48,176 nucleotides of DNA from assembly GCA_005809105.1 (NCBI GenBank), contig SYLI01000087.1, positions 1 through 48,176 of the forward strand, read 5' to 3'. The position numbers and the translations under genes are program-made. This DNA is from Verrucomicrobiales bacterium. GTDB taxonomy: Bacteria > Verrucomicrobiota > Verrucomicrobiia > Limisphaerales > UBA1100. Below the pieces are notes generated by a model. It was not told the origin of the DNA, ran no database searches, and saw only the letters and a list, made by a program, of their open reading frames with translations. Of the stretch, positions 17,588 through 26,357 are shown piece after piece (the stretch's first letter is position 1; each line of letters starts with the position of its first letter).

Positions 17588-18472
17588 ATGAGCCTGCGCC
17601 TCCAACTACTGCAGGTGGCGCGCCTTGCCCCGCGACTTCTGGGAGACTCCACCGAACTGGTTCGCGCCTACCTTCGCAGCCAGATGGCTGAGGGCGCAGG
17701 ACGCGACCGCGCCGGGCGCCCCGACCTCTACTACACCATCTTTGCGGTGGCCGGATTGCAGGCGCTGGACGAGCCTGTGCCCGAAGAACCTGTCGCCGCT
17801 TACTTGTTGTCGCATGGCGACGGCGCCGGGTTGGACTTCGTGCACCTCTCGGCACTCGCGCGATGCTGGGCGGCCATCGGCTCAGAGCGCATGCCTGAGG
17901 GACTCGCCGACGCGTTGCTCTCGCAACTCGAATCCTTCCGCAAACCCGACGGCGGTTACGAAGGCAACCGGACACTTTCCCACGGCAGTGCCTACGGCGC
18001 CTTTGTGGCGCTGGGTGCCTACGAGGATCTGGGCCGGCGCCCCCCGCAAATCCTGAAGCTGATCCAAAGCCTTAAACGGCTGGAGACTCCCGACCACGCG
18101 TGGAGCAATGTGCCCGGCGCCTCGGTCGGCGCCACCAACGCGACGGCGGGCGCCGTGGCGCTCATTCGATACCTGGGCTTTCCCGTCAACGACGCCGTGG
18201 GCAACTGGCTTCTGGCGCGCGCCCATGAACAGGGCGGCTTCGTGGCCGCGCCGGGCGCGCCCCTGCCCGATTTGCTCTCCACCGCCACGGTGCTGCATGC
18301 GCTGGCGGCCATGGATCGCCGCCTGCCGGCACCGTTGCACGAACGCTGCATGGATTTCATCGACAGCCTCTGGACCAACGATGGTGGCTTTCACGGGCAC
18401 TGGGCGGACGAACACGCCGATGCGGAGTACACGTTTTACGCGCTACTGGCGTTGGGACACCTGAGCCTGTGA
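17588..18472 (+). CDS. Prenyltransferase/terpene-cyclase alpha-barrel repeat protein
   Basis: The 294-residue product contains the (alpha/alpha) barrel repeats of protein-prenyltransferase beta subunits and squalene cyclases: SFRKPDGGYEGNRTLSHGSA, HEQGGFVAAPGAPLPDLLST and LWTNDGGFHGHWADEHADAE, then YTFYALLALGHL. The zinc-ligand Cys of protein prenyltransferases is not in its expected place, and the DxDD acid of squalene-hopene cyclase is absent. So it is either a different type of cyclase or an isoprenoid-binding protein. At this size it is only one barrel domain, not a 630-residue hopene cyclase. The gene lies 13 bases after a prenyl diphosphate synthase, a plausible source of its ligand. 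It overlaps the convergent symporter gene by 30 bases. Confidence 0.82.
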   Translation: MSLRLQLLQVARLAPRLLGDSTELVRAYLRSQMAEGAGRDRAGRPDLYYTIFAVAGLQALDEPVPEEPVAAYLLSHGDGAGLDFVHLSALARCWAAIGSERMPEGLADALLSQLESFRKPDGGYEGNRTLSHGSAYGAFVALGAYEDLGRRPPQILKLIQSLKRLETPDHAWSNVPGASVGATNATAGAVALIRYLGFPVNDAVGNWLLARAHEQGGFVAAPGAPLPDLLSTATVLHALAAMDRRLPAPLHERCMDFIDSLWTNDGGFHGHWADEHADAEYTFYALLALGHLSL

Positions 18473-19900
18473 CCGGCGCAGGCACGCCAGCCCGGCGGCC
18501 GTCAGGAGCGCGTTGACCATCAGCAACTCGTAGCCAAACGCGTAGCCGAACCACTCGCGCGAGTGGGCGGCCAGCGCCCAGCAGGCCAGCGGCGATGCGA
18601 CGCAGAGGAGAGGAACCCAGCGCTCATCCACAATCCATCGGGTGAAGAGCCCGACCGCAAAGAGACCCAGCAGCGGGCCGTAGGTGTATGTGGCCAGACT
18701 AAGCACGAGGTCAATGACGGCGCGCTGGTTGGCTGCCCTAAAAATCAGGATGACCAGCAGCAACAGAAGCGCGAAAGCGATGTGGGCACGCTGCCGCAGC
18801 CGGGTTTGCGCCGCCTCTGTTCGATGTGGGTCGCGTGCGATGTCGAGGCAGTAGCTGGTGGTGAGGGTCGTCAACACCGAGTCCGCACTTGAAAACGTCG
18901 CGGCGGAAAGGCCCAGCACGAATGCCACGGCGGCCATCGTGCCCAGATGGTGGAAGGCCAGCATCGGGAAGAACTGGTCGGTTCGCGCCGGCGGCTCGAT
19001 GCCTTTGGATTGTGCGAAGGCGTAAAGTAGCGCGCCTAGCAGCAGGAACAGGGCGTTGACTAGCACGATCGGAACGCTGAACCAGAGCAGGTTTTTCTGG
19101 GCGTCGCGAAGCGTGGGGCAGGAAAGGCACTTCTGCATGGAGTTTTGGTCGAGCCCCGTCATCACCACGGCGATGGCCGCGCCGGAGAGAAATTGCTTCC
19201 AGAAATAGTGCGGCGACGACACGTCCCAATGGAACACCTGCGCGTGCGGGCTGGCGCGCACTGCCGCCACGAGCCCGTCCCAATCCAGTCCCATGCCACG
19301 CGCGACAGCCACGAGCGAGAGCGCAAGGCCCAGCAGGAGAAAGGCCGACTGCCATGTGTCGGTCCACACCAGTGTCCGGATGCCGCCGCGAAAGGTGTAG
19401 AGAAGCATGAGTGCAATCATGGCGGCCACCGACACGGAGAAGGGCACGCCCCACCGATCGAACACGAAGGTCTGGAAAACGCCCGCCGCCAGATACAGCC
19501 GCGCTGCGGCCCCTAGGGTGCGAGAGAGCAGAAAAAACACCGCGCCCGTCTTCTGCGTGCGAGGCCCAAAGCGCGCCCCCAGATAGCCGTAGATGGAGGT
19601 CAGCTCCAGCCGGTAGTAAAGCGGCAGCAGCACGAAGGCGATGGCGACGTAGCCCAACACGTAGCCCAGCACCATCTGCAGGTAGGCAAACTGGTGGGTG
19701 CCCACGGAACCGGGGATGGAGATGAAGGTGACGCCCGAGAGCGAATCGCCAATCATCCCGAAGGCGACCACGTACCACGGCGAGGCCTTGTTCCCGAGAA
19801 AGTAGCTCGAAGAGTCTGCGCGCCGGCTGGTGCGCCACGCGATGGCCAGCAGCACCGCGACATACGCTGCCACACACGCGAGGATGACGGCTGGCGCCAT
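18443..19900 (-). CDS. Sodium:solute symporter family transporter
   Basis: The 485-residue integral membrane protein has about 13 hydrophobic segments and belongs to the SSS family (PutP/SGLT type), which uses a sodium gradient to bring in sugars, amino acids or similar solutes. SSYFLGNKASPWYVVAFG and GDSLSGVTFISIPG near the N-terminus, and GLSAATFSSADSVLTTLTTS further on (the Na2-site helix), are characteristic. Its substrate cannot be told. It faces away from the Gfo/Idh/MocA gene across 133 bases, which in this phylum often means sugar-acid or polyol metabolism. Its last 30 bases overlap the end of the convergent cyclase-fold gene. Confidence 0.92.
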   Translation of the reverse strand: MAPAVILACVAAYVAVLLAIAWRTSRRADSSSYFLGNKASPWYVVAFGMIGDSLSGVTFISIPGSVGTHQFAYLQMVLGYVLGYVAIAFVLLPLYYRLELTSIYGYLGARFGPRTQKTGAVFFLLSRTLGAAARLYLAAGVFQTFVFDRWGVPFSVSVAAMIALMLLYTFRGGIRTLVWTDTWQSAFLLLGLALSLVAVARGMGLDWDGLVAAVRASPHAQVFHWDVSSPHYFWKQFLSGAAIAVVMTGLDQNSMQKCLSCPTLRDAQKNLLWFSVPIVLVNALFLLLGALLYAFAQSKGIEPPARTDQFFPMLAFHHLGTMAAVAFVLGLSAATFSSADSVLTTLTTSYCLDIARDPHRTEAAQTRLRQRAHIAFALLLLLVILIFRAANQRAVIDLVLSLATYTYGPLLGLFAVGLFTRWIVDERWVPLLCVASPLACWALAAHSREWFGYAFGYELLMVNALLTAAGLACLRRSQAQVSQRQ

Positions 19901-20033
19901 GCGCGGTGATTGAAGGGGAAATCACGGCGGCGCACAACGGCAGAGGCACCTTGGGGGCCGATGTTCTGCATTGACCACGACGGCGGCCGGGCTAGTCTGG
20001 CGGCCTGATTCCACTCATCATCAACCCCGCATT

Positions 20034-21404
20034 ATGAGCCCAAAACAACCCACGCCCTCGCGGCGCGAATTCATCCAGCACACCGCTGCGGCCACCGTCG
20101 CGGCTGCCGCCGTTCCACTGTTCAAGACCCCGGTGTACGGACAGGCCAAGGCCCCCAGCGTCAATGTCGTCGGCGCCAACAACCGCATTGTTGTGGGGCA
20201 CATCGGCGTGGGCGGACAGGGCATGGCCCACGTGCGCACCGCCAAGGGGCAGGCGGCTGCCGCCAACGTGGTTCAGGCGGCCGTGTGCGATGTGTCCAAG
20301 CACCGCACGGGCGAGGCGAAGGCTTTCATTGAGAAGGACAACCCGGGCGCCAAGGTGGAAGGCTTTGCCGACTATCGCAAGGTGCTTGAGCGCGGCGATC
20401 TGGACGCCGTGTTCATCACCACGGTGGACCACTGGCACACGCGCATCGCCGTGGATGCGCTTAACGCCGGCAAGCATGTGTACGTGGAGAAGCCGATGAC
20501 CCGCTACCTAGGCGAGGCCTTCGAGATTCTCGACGCCGTCAAGAAGACCGGCAAGAAACTGCAGGTGGGCGCGCAGGGCTGCTCCGACGCCAAGTGGCAG
20601 AAGACCGCCGAGATCATCAAGTCTGGTGCCATCGGCGCGATGGTGCTGGGTCAGGGCTCGTACATGCGCAACAATCCCAAGGGCGAGTGGAACTACACCA
20701 TCCAGCCCTGGGCCAGCGCTGAGGACATCAACTGGAAGTCTTGGCTCGGCCCGGTGAAAAAGCAGGTGGGCTTCAGCGCCGACCACTACTTCCGCTGGCG
20801 CAAGTATTACCCGTACTGCGCTGGCCTGCTAGGCGACCTCTTCCCCCACCGCCTGCATCCGCTGATGCTGGCGACGGGCAACCCGCAATATCCCACGCGC
20901 GTGGTTTCGCTGGGCAGCAAGCTCATCGGGTCGGACAAGAACACGCCCGGCACCTTCGAGCGCGACGTACCCGAGACGGTGCAGCTCATCGCCGAATTCC
21001 CGGGCGGGCTCAATCTCATGGTGACGAGCGCCACCGTGAACGAGCAGGGATTGCCCGACATGATTCGCGGCCACAAGGGCACGCTCTACTTTGCCGGCAA
21101 CCGCGTGGAGCTCAAGCCCGAGCGGCCCTTCGCCGAGGAGATTGACCCGCAGGTGTGGGAAAACCTGCAGCCCGGCGAGAGCGTGCAGGTGCATGAAAAG
21201 AACTGGTTTGACTGCATCCGCAGCGGCAAGGAACCCAACGCGGGCATTGATCTGGCCGTGAAGGTGCAGACCGTCATCTCGCTGGCCGAGATGAGCGAGC
21301 GTCTGAGCGTGATGTGCCTCTTCGATCCCAAGACCCGCAAGGTCACCGACGGCACCGGCCGGGAAATCAAGCCCATCACCTACGGCAGCACCGACCTGTC
21401 CTAG
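20034..21404 (+). CDS. Tat-exported Gfo/Idh/MocA family oxidoreductase
   Basis: The 456-residue protein starts with a twin-arginine signal (PSRREFIQHTAAATVAAAAV), which means it is folded with cofactor before export to the periplasm. Then come the Rossmann loop GHIGVGGQGMAHVRT, VFITTVDHWHTRIAVDAL and YVEKPMTRYLGEA, the EKP motif of the family. Members oxidise or reduce sugars and inositols with NAD(P). Tat-exported versions occur in many copies in Verrucomicrobia and Planctomycetes, and some act as glycosidase-like enzymes through a redox cycle. The frame is open to 19971, but the ATG at 20034 puts the RR motif at the right distance. A strong terminator follows. Confidence 0.93.
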   Translation: MSPKQPTPSRREFIQHTAAATVAAAAVPLFKTPVYGQAKAPSVNVVGANNRIVVGHIGVGGQGMAHVRTAKGQAAAANVVQAAVCDVSKHRTGEAKAFIEKDNPGAKVEGFADYRKVLERGDLDAVFITTVDHWHTRIAVDALNAGKHVYVEKPMTRYLGEAFEILDAVKKTGKKLQVGAQGCSDAKWQKTAEIIKSGAIGAMVLGQGSYMRNNPKGEWNYTIQPWASAEDINWKSWLGPVKKQVGFSADHYFRWRKYYPYCAGLLGDLFPHRLHPLMLATGNPQYPTRVVSLGSKLIGSDKNTPGTFERDVPETVQLIAEFPGGLNLMVTSATVNEQGLPDMIRGHKGTLYFAGNRVELKPERPFAEEIDPQVWENLQPGESVQVHEKNWFDCIRSGKEPNAGIDLAVKVQTVISLAEMSERLSVMCLFDPKTRKVTDGTGREIKPITYGSTDLS

Positions 21405-21422
21405 GCGCCGCCAACATTCACC

Positions 21423-21460
21423 ACCGGGGCTTCGCCACGAAAGCGAGGCCCCGGTTTTTT
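21423..21460 (+). terminator. Strong Rho-independent terminator after the Gfo/Idh/MocA gene
   Basis: A 13-bp stem (accggggcttcgc with gcgaggccccggt, one G-U pair) and a 7-base loop are followed by a run of six T (21455-21460). It begins 18 bases after the stop codon and ends just two bases before the ApbE start codon. Confidence 0.9.
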
Positions 21461-21462
21461 GC

Positions 21463-22425
21463 ATGCCGCTCATCACTCTTGCGCGCCACGCGATGGGCAC
21501 CCGGTTCGAGGTTGCCCTGCATGGCGGCGATCCATTGCGCCTGCGCGCCGCAGCAGAGGAGGCGCTCGATGAGATCGGGCGACTCGATGCGCTGCTGAGC
21601 TTTCATGCGCCCTCCAGCCAGCTCGCTCAAGTCAACGCCCGCGCCGAGCGCGAGCCTGTGCCGGTCTGCGCCGAAGTGTTTTCATTGCTCAAGCACTGCG
21701 ACCGGCTCACGGCCGAAACTCGCGGCGCCTTCGACATCACTATCGCGCCTCTGCTGCGCTGCTGGAAGTTCATCGGCCAAACTGGCGCCACGCCCTCCGA
21801 TGCGGAGTTGGATGCCGCGCTCCAATGCACTGGCTGGCGCCACGTGGAACTGGATGAACGCGCCAGCACCGTCCGGATTCGCCGCAGCGGTGTGCAACTG
21901 GATTTGGGCTCCGTCGGCAAGGGCTACGCGCTAGGAGTGGCCATCGACCGGCTGCGCGAACTGGGCGTGCCCCACGCGTTGATGCATGGTGGCACCAGCA
22001 CGGTCTGCGCCTTGGGCCTGCAACCCGATGGCAAGCCGTGGCGTGTGGCGGTGGACCATCCCGCCGCAACGATCGAATCACCGCAGGCCCCGCTCGCCGC
22101 CGTCACGTTGTGCGGCGACACCCTCTCCGTGTCCGGTGTTAAATCAAAGAGCTTCACAGACGAAGCGGGCCGACTGCAGGGGCATGTGCTCGATCCGCGC
22201 ACAGGCCGCCCCACCCAAGCGGCACGACTGGCGGCCGTGCTGCTGCCCTCGGCCACCGAGAGTGACGCGTTCTCGACCGCGTTGCTGGTGGACGGCGAGG
22301 CTGGACTAACCACACTGCGCACGGCGCGACCTCATCTGCGGGCGCTGGTCGCCGCCCCGCAGGCGCAAAGGTGGCGCATCCATTCGGTGGGATTGCAAGA
22401 CGGGTTACTCGCCGGGGAATGCTGA
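21463..22425 (+). CDS. apbE: FAD:protein FMN transferase ApbE
   Basis: ApbE attaches FMN covalently to threonine of target proteins such as Na+-NQR and Rnf subunits. The 320-residue product shows HAMGTRFEVAL, RLDALLSFH, ETRGAFDITIAPLL, LDLGSVGKGYALG and GHVLDPRTGRPT, then TESDAFSTALLVDG, which together mark the family and its Mg-FAD site. No N-terminal lipoprotein signal is present, so this form may be cytoplasmic, unlike the usual exported ApbE. The start at 21463 lies two bases beyond a terminator T-run, leaving no room for a ribosome-binding site outside the hairpin; the ATG at 21493 (MGTRFE) would remove the first strand. It converges on the helicase gene with a 21-base overlap. Confidence 0.92.
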   Translation: MPLITLARHAMGTRFEVALHGGDPLRLRAAAEEALDEIGRLDALLSFHAPSSQLAQVNARAEREPVPVCAEVFSLLKHCDRLTAETRGAFDITIAPLLRCWKFIGQTGATPSDAELDAALQCTGWRHVELDERASTVRIRRSGVQLDLGSVGKGYALGVAIDRLRELGVPHALMHGGTSTVCALGLQPDGKPWRVAVDHPAATIESPQAPLAAVTLCGDTLSVSGVKSKSFTDEAGRLQGHVLDPRTGRPTQAARLAAVLLPSATESDAFSTALLVDGEAGLTTLRTARPHLRALVAAPQAQRWRIHSVGLQDGLLAGEC

Positions 22426-24408
22426 CCTCAGCCGCCACGCCTCCATGAGTTCCTCGGGCACCTCCGTCAGAAATCGCGAGGGCTCCAGAAACACACCCTC
22501 GCCAGAAGCTGCCGCCATCGAGCGCATGTAGGGATGGCAGAGGTGCAGCCATTCCTTGGCACGCGTCGCCGCCACGTAGAACAGGCGGCGCTCCTCCTCC
22601 AGAGAATCCTCCGTGGCGCGCGCCGAGGGGAACATTCCTTCGCAGAGCATGATGACAAACACGACCTGAAATTCCAGCCCCTTGGCCTGATGGATCGTGC
22701 TGAGCCGAAGCCGGTCGGCCTCCGTGTCCCCCGACCGCTCCTCTTGCGACTCGATGTTTGAGAGCAACGCCAGCTCAGCCAGGAATGACTCGGCTGATTC
22801 ATGTCGCTGCGCAAAGACCGCCAGCTCCTCCAGTTCCTCCAGCCGCGCGGCCGCGCGATCGTAGCTGGCGGTGACGTACTCCTTGTAACCCGATTCTAAA
22901 ATGATCCGGACCAGCCCCCCCACGTCGTGGCACTCTCCGGCCGCTTCCAGCTTTGCCATCATTTCCACAAGCTGGCCCCATCCACTCTGCGCCTTTTGGG
23001 GCACGCCGCAGCAGCCTTTGAGCGCCGCTGCCCGGGGCGTCCCTGCAACGCAGTTGGAGTGAAGCGAACGCCACAGTTTCTGTGCCGCCTTTGGGCCGAT
23101 GCCCGGCAGCATCAGCGCCAGCCGCACAAACGCCACCTCGTCGAGGGGGTTGGTGAGCCACCGCAGATAGGCCACCACATCCTTCGCATGCGCCTGCTCA
23201 AAAAACCGGATGCCGCTGGTGATGCTGAAGGGAATGCCCCGGCGGGTCAGCTCCATCTGCAGTTCCAACGAGTGAAAATGCGACCGGTACAGCACGACCA
23301 TCTCGCGCAATGGAATCCCCTGCTGCTGCAGCTCCACCGCGCGTTGGGCCACAAAGCCCGACTGTTCCGCCGCGGAACCGCAGGCCACCAAGGCCGGCTT
23401 CGCGCCTGAGGGGCGGGCGGCCACCAGGGCCTTGGGAAGCTGCTGCGTGTTGCCGGCGATGACGGCGTTGGCCAGCGCCAGGATTTCAGGCGTGCTCCGG
23501 TAGTTGGTCTCGACTTTGTACACCTGCGCTCCGGAATGGCGCCGGGCAAACCCGAGGATGTTTTGAAAGTCTGCGCCGCGCCACGAGTAGATGCTCTGCG
23601 CGTCATCGCCCACCACCATCAGGTTGCGGTGGCGAGCGGCCAGCAGGTCGATGAGCTGCGCCTGCAGCGGGTTGGTGTCCTGATACTCGTCCACCAGGAT
23701 GAACTGGAACCGCTGCTGATAGTGGTCCCGCACATCCTCCGAGTCCCTCATCAGCTTGAGCCACAGCACCAGCAGGTCGTCGAAGTCCATCATGCCCTGC
23801 GTCCGCTTGCGCGCGGCGTACCGTCCTTGGATCGCCTCCAGGGTTTCGGCGATGGCGATAAACCACGGATATTGTGCTTCCACCAGCGTGCGCAGCGGCT
23901 CGCACTTGTTGACCGCCAGCGAGAAAAGATCGCCCAGCACCTCGGGCTTGGGAACCTTCGCCCCCTTGGGTTCCAGCCCGGCCTCGGCGAGGCAGGTTTT
24001 AAGGATGGCCTTCGCATCATCGCGGTCCTGGATGGTGAACCCCGAAGGAAATCCGGCTGCCTCGGCGTGCCTGCGCAGGATGCGATTGCCGATGGCGTGG
24101 AAGGTCCCCCCCCAGAGCCCGGGGATTTCATGCCCCATGAGCTGCGCCACCCTTCGCATCATCTCACCCGCCGCCTTGTTGGTGAAGGTGAGCAGCAGGA
24201 TTCGTTCTGGCGCGATGCCCTGTTCCAAAAGGAACGCCACGCGGTAAATGAGCGTTCGCGTCTTGCCCGATCCCGCGCCGGCGATCACCAGCGCAGGCCC
24301 CGGCGGGGCGGTGACGGCGGCGAGCTGCGCGGGATTGAGTTCCTGCGCGTAGTCGATGCGCGAGCTTGGCGTGGACTGCCCGGCTTGGACCAGATATTCG
24401 CGCACCAT
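22405..24408 (-). CDS. UvrD/Rep-family superfamily 1 DNA helicase
   Basis: The 667-residue ATP-dependent 3'-5' helicase has ELNPAQLAAVTAPPGPALVI (Q motif), AGAGSGKTRTL (motif I), LLTFTNKAAGEM (Ia), LVDEYQDTNPLQ (II), VVGDDAQSIYSWRGAD (III), VETNYRSTPEI (IV), STIHQAKGLEFQVVF (V) and VAATRAKEWLHL (VI). The likely role is repair or replication restart. It is a little shorter than UvrD or PcrA (about 720) and lacks their C-terminal tail that binds partners. The frame is open to 24471; I chose the ATG at 24408 (MVREYLVQAGQS), leaving a 107-base divergent gap to the ABC exporter. The start at 24435 is an alternative. Confidence 0.93.
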   Translation of the reverse strand: MVREYLVQAGQSTPSSRIDYAQELNPAQLAAVTAPPGPALVIAGAGSGKTRTLIYRVAFLLEQGIAPERILLLTFTNKAAGEMMRRVAQLMGHEIPGLWGGTFHAIGNRILRRHAEAAGFPSGFTIQDRDDAKAILKTCLAEAGLEPKGAKVPKPEVLGDLFSLAVNKCEPLRTLVEAQYPWFIAIAETLEAIQGRYAARKRTQGMMDFDDLLVLWLKLMRDSEDVRDHYQQRFQFILVDEYQDTNPLQAQLIDLLAARHRNLMVVGDDAQSIYSWRGADFQNILGFARRHSGAQVYKVETNYRSTPEILALANAVIAGNTQQLPKALVAARPSGAKPALVACGSAAEQSGFVAQRAVELQQQGIPLREMVVLYRSHFHSLELQMELTRRGIPFSITSGIRFFEQAHAKDVVAYLRWLTNPLDEVAFVRLALMLPGIGPKAAQKLWRSLHSNCVAGTPRAAALKGCCGVPQKAQSGWGQLVEMMAKLEAAGECHDVGGLVRIILESGYKEYVTASYDRAAARLEELEELAVFAQRHESAESFLAELALLSNIESQEERSGDTEADRLRLSTIHQAKGLEFQVVFVIMLCEGMFPSARATEDSLEEERRLFYVAATRAKEWLHLCHPYMRSMAAASGEGVFLEPSRFLTEVPEELMEAWRLRSAFPGE

Positions 24409-24515
24409 GATCGGGTGGAACCCTAACGAGCGCATCTGCCGCGGGAAAGCCTTACCACATGGTTTTGCCACTTGGCCGGAACCTGCTGCGCCGTTATCCT
24501 CGCCGTTTTCGTTCC

Positions 24516-26339
24516 ATGTCGCATCACGGACATCACGCCCCGGCCGGCGAGCCCCTCGCCGCCAGCAAAAGGTCCACGGTCGAAATCATCCGCCGTGTGT
24601 GGGTGTATTTGCGCCCCTATCCCTGGCTCGCGGCCGCCACGGTGGGATGCGCCGTGGTGTCGCTGGCCGCCTCGTTTGCCTTCCCCAAGCTCACGCAGAT
24701 GATCATCGATGAGATTGTGAAGGGGCGTCGTGTGGATTGGCTGGGAGGCGCGGCGCTGGCGCTGGCGGGCGCGTTCGTTCTGCGCGACGCCTTCAACAGC
24801 CTGCGCATCCGCCTCAACAATCACTTGGAACAGCGCGTCATCTTCGACATGCGCCGCGACCTTTTCGCCCGCCTGCAGCGTCTGCCCGCCGGCTACTTCG
24901 ACAAGCGCGCCTCGGGCGACCTCATGACCCGCGTCGTGGAGGACGTCAACAGCGTCGAGCGAATCCTGATTGATGGCGCCGAGCAGGGCGTCGTGGCTGT
25001 CTTGGGCATCGTCGGCGTGGCGGTGATCCTCTTCTTCTCCAACCCCACACTGGCGGCCGTGGCGATGGCGCCGTTGCCGCTGCTGGCCGGCGGGGCGCTC
25101 TGGTACACGATGACGGCTCACAAGCGTTATCGCCGCCAGCGCGAGGCGGCCAGCGCGCTCAATGCTCATCTCATGGACAGTCTTCAGGGCATCCGGCAGA
25201 TCAAGATGTTCGGCCGGCAGCCGCACGAGGATTCGCGGTTTTCCGAACATGCCGAGGCCCTGCGCCAGGGAACGCTGGGCATCATGCGGGCCTGGGCCAA
25301 CTACAATCCGGCGATGAGCCTCATCGCCGCCTTGGGTTCCGTCCTCGTGTTGTGGCTGGGCGGGCGCCAAGTACTGGCGGGCACCATGACGGTGGGCGAG
25401 CTGGTGGGGTTCCTGTTTTACCTCGCGCTGTTCTTTGACCCGCTGGCCCGGCTGCACTCGCTCAATCAGATTCTCCAGGCGGGGCGCGCAGCCGGCGAAC
25501 GGGTGTTTGACATCCTCGACCACGAGCCTGAGCGCGAGACCGGCCGGACGGAGTTGTTGCCGCGCGGCCTGCGCGGCGAGGTTCGGTACGAGCGCGTGTC
25601 CTTCGCCTACGAGACCGGCCGCCCCGTGCTGCAGCACATCACACTGCATGCACGGCCCGGGGAGACCGTCGCACTGGTTGGCCCCACCGGCGCGGGCAAG
25701 TCCACGCTGGTGAATCTGATGTCGGCGTTGTACGAACCCGATGAGGGGCGCATCCTGATTGACGACTGCGACACGCGCACGGTGACATTGGAATCGCTGC
25801 GCGGCGCCATTGCAGTGGTGAGTCAGGAGCCCTTCCTGTTTAACGGCACCCTTCGCGAGAACATCCTCTACGGCCGCTTGGACGCCACCGAGGCCGAGAT
25901 GGTGCAGGCCTGCAAGGCGGCCAACTGCCACGAATTCATCACGCGCCTGCCCGCCGGATACGACAGCGCGGTGGGCGAGCGGGGTGTGAAGCTCAGCGTA
26001 GGCGAGAAGCAGCGCGTGAGCATCGCGAGGGCGTTGTTGCGCAACGCGCCCATTCTTCTGCTCGATGAGGCCACTGCCAGCGTGGATACCGTCACCGAGA
26101 AGCTCATTCAGGAGGCGCTGGAGCGACTCGTGTCGGGGCGCACGTCCTTCGTCATCGCCCACCGCCTCTCCACCATCCGCAAGGCGCACCAGATCCTCGT
26201 GCTGCAGCATGGGCAGATTGTCGAACGGGGCACTCACGAAAGCCTACTGGAGGCAGACGGGCTGTACGCAAAGCTGGCGCGCATTCAGAACGCCGCGTCC
26301 ATTGAGGAGCGCTTTGAGGCGATGGGCGAACCCTCCTAG
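24516..26339 (+). CDS. ABC exporter half-transporter, MsbA-like (TMD-NBD fusion)
   Basis: This is a 607-residue homodimer-type exporter. Residues about 25-340 form the six-helix membrane domain, with MRRDLFARLQRLPAGYFDKR as the typical coupling region. The nucleotide-binding domain has LVGPTGAGKSTLVNLM (Walker A, about 389), VVSQEPFLFNGTLRENILYG (Q loop), LSVGEKQRVSIARALL (signature; LSVGE replaces the standard LSGGQ), ILLLDEATASVD (Walker B) and VIAHRLSTI (switch His). The family moves lipid A, lipids or drugs out of the inner leaflet. A His-rich N-terminus (MSHHGHHAPAGE) marks the chosen start; the frame is open back to 24459. No lipid A genes are adjacent, so the substrate is uncertain. 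Confidence 0.92.
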   Translation: MSHHGHHAPAGEPLAASKRSTVEIIRRVWVYLRPYPWLAAATVGCAVVSLAASFAFPKLTQMIIDEIVKGRRVDWLGGAALALAGAFVLRDAFNSLRIRLNNHLEQRVIFDMRRDLFARLQRLPAGYFDKRASGDLMTRVVEDVNSVERILIDGAEQGVVAVLGIVGVAVILFFSNPTLAAVAMAPLPLLAGGALWYTMTAHKRYRRQREAASALNAHLMDSLQGIRQIKMFGRQPHEDSRFSEHAEALRQGTLGIMRAWANYNPAMSLIAALGSVLVLWLGGRQVLAGTMTVGELVGFLFYLALFFDPLARLHSLNQILQAGRAAGERVFDILDHEPERETGRTELLPRGLRGEVRYERVSFAYETGRPVLQHITLHARPGETVALVGPTGAGKSTLVNLMSALYEPDEGRILIDDCDTRTVTLESLRGAIAVVSQEPFLFNGTLRENILYGRLDATEAEMVQACKAANCHEFITRLPAGYDSAVGERGVKLSVGEKQRVSIARALLRNAPILLLDEATASVDTVTEKLIQEALERLVSGRTSFVIAHRLSTIRKAHQILVLQHGQIVERGTHESLLEADGLYAKLARIQNAASIEERFEAMGEPS

Positions 26340-26357
26340 GCGGCACGCCCCCGCCGG

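Noticed and set aside
15661-17652. A 663-codon minus-strand open frame
   Set aside because: It mirrors the DUF116-polyprenyl synthase gene and has no recognisable motif.
17588-18472. Squalene-hopene cyclase
   Set aside because: Less than half the expected length and no DxDD motif.
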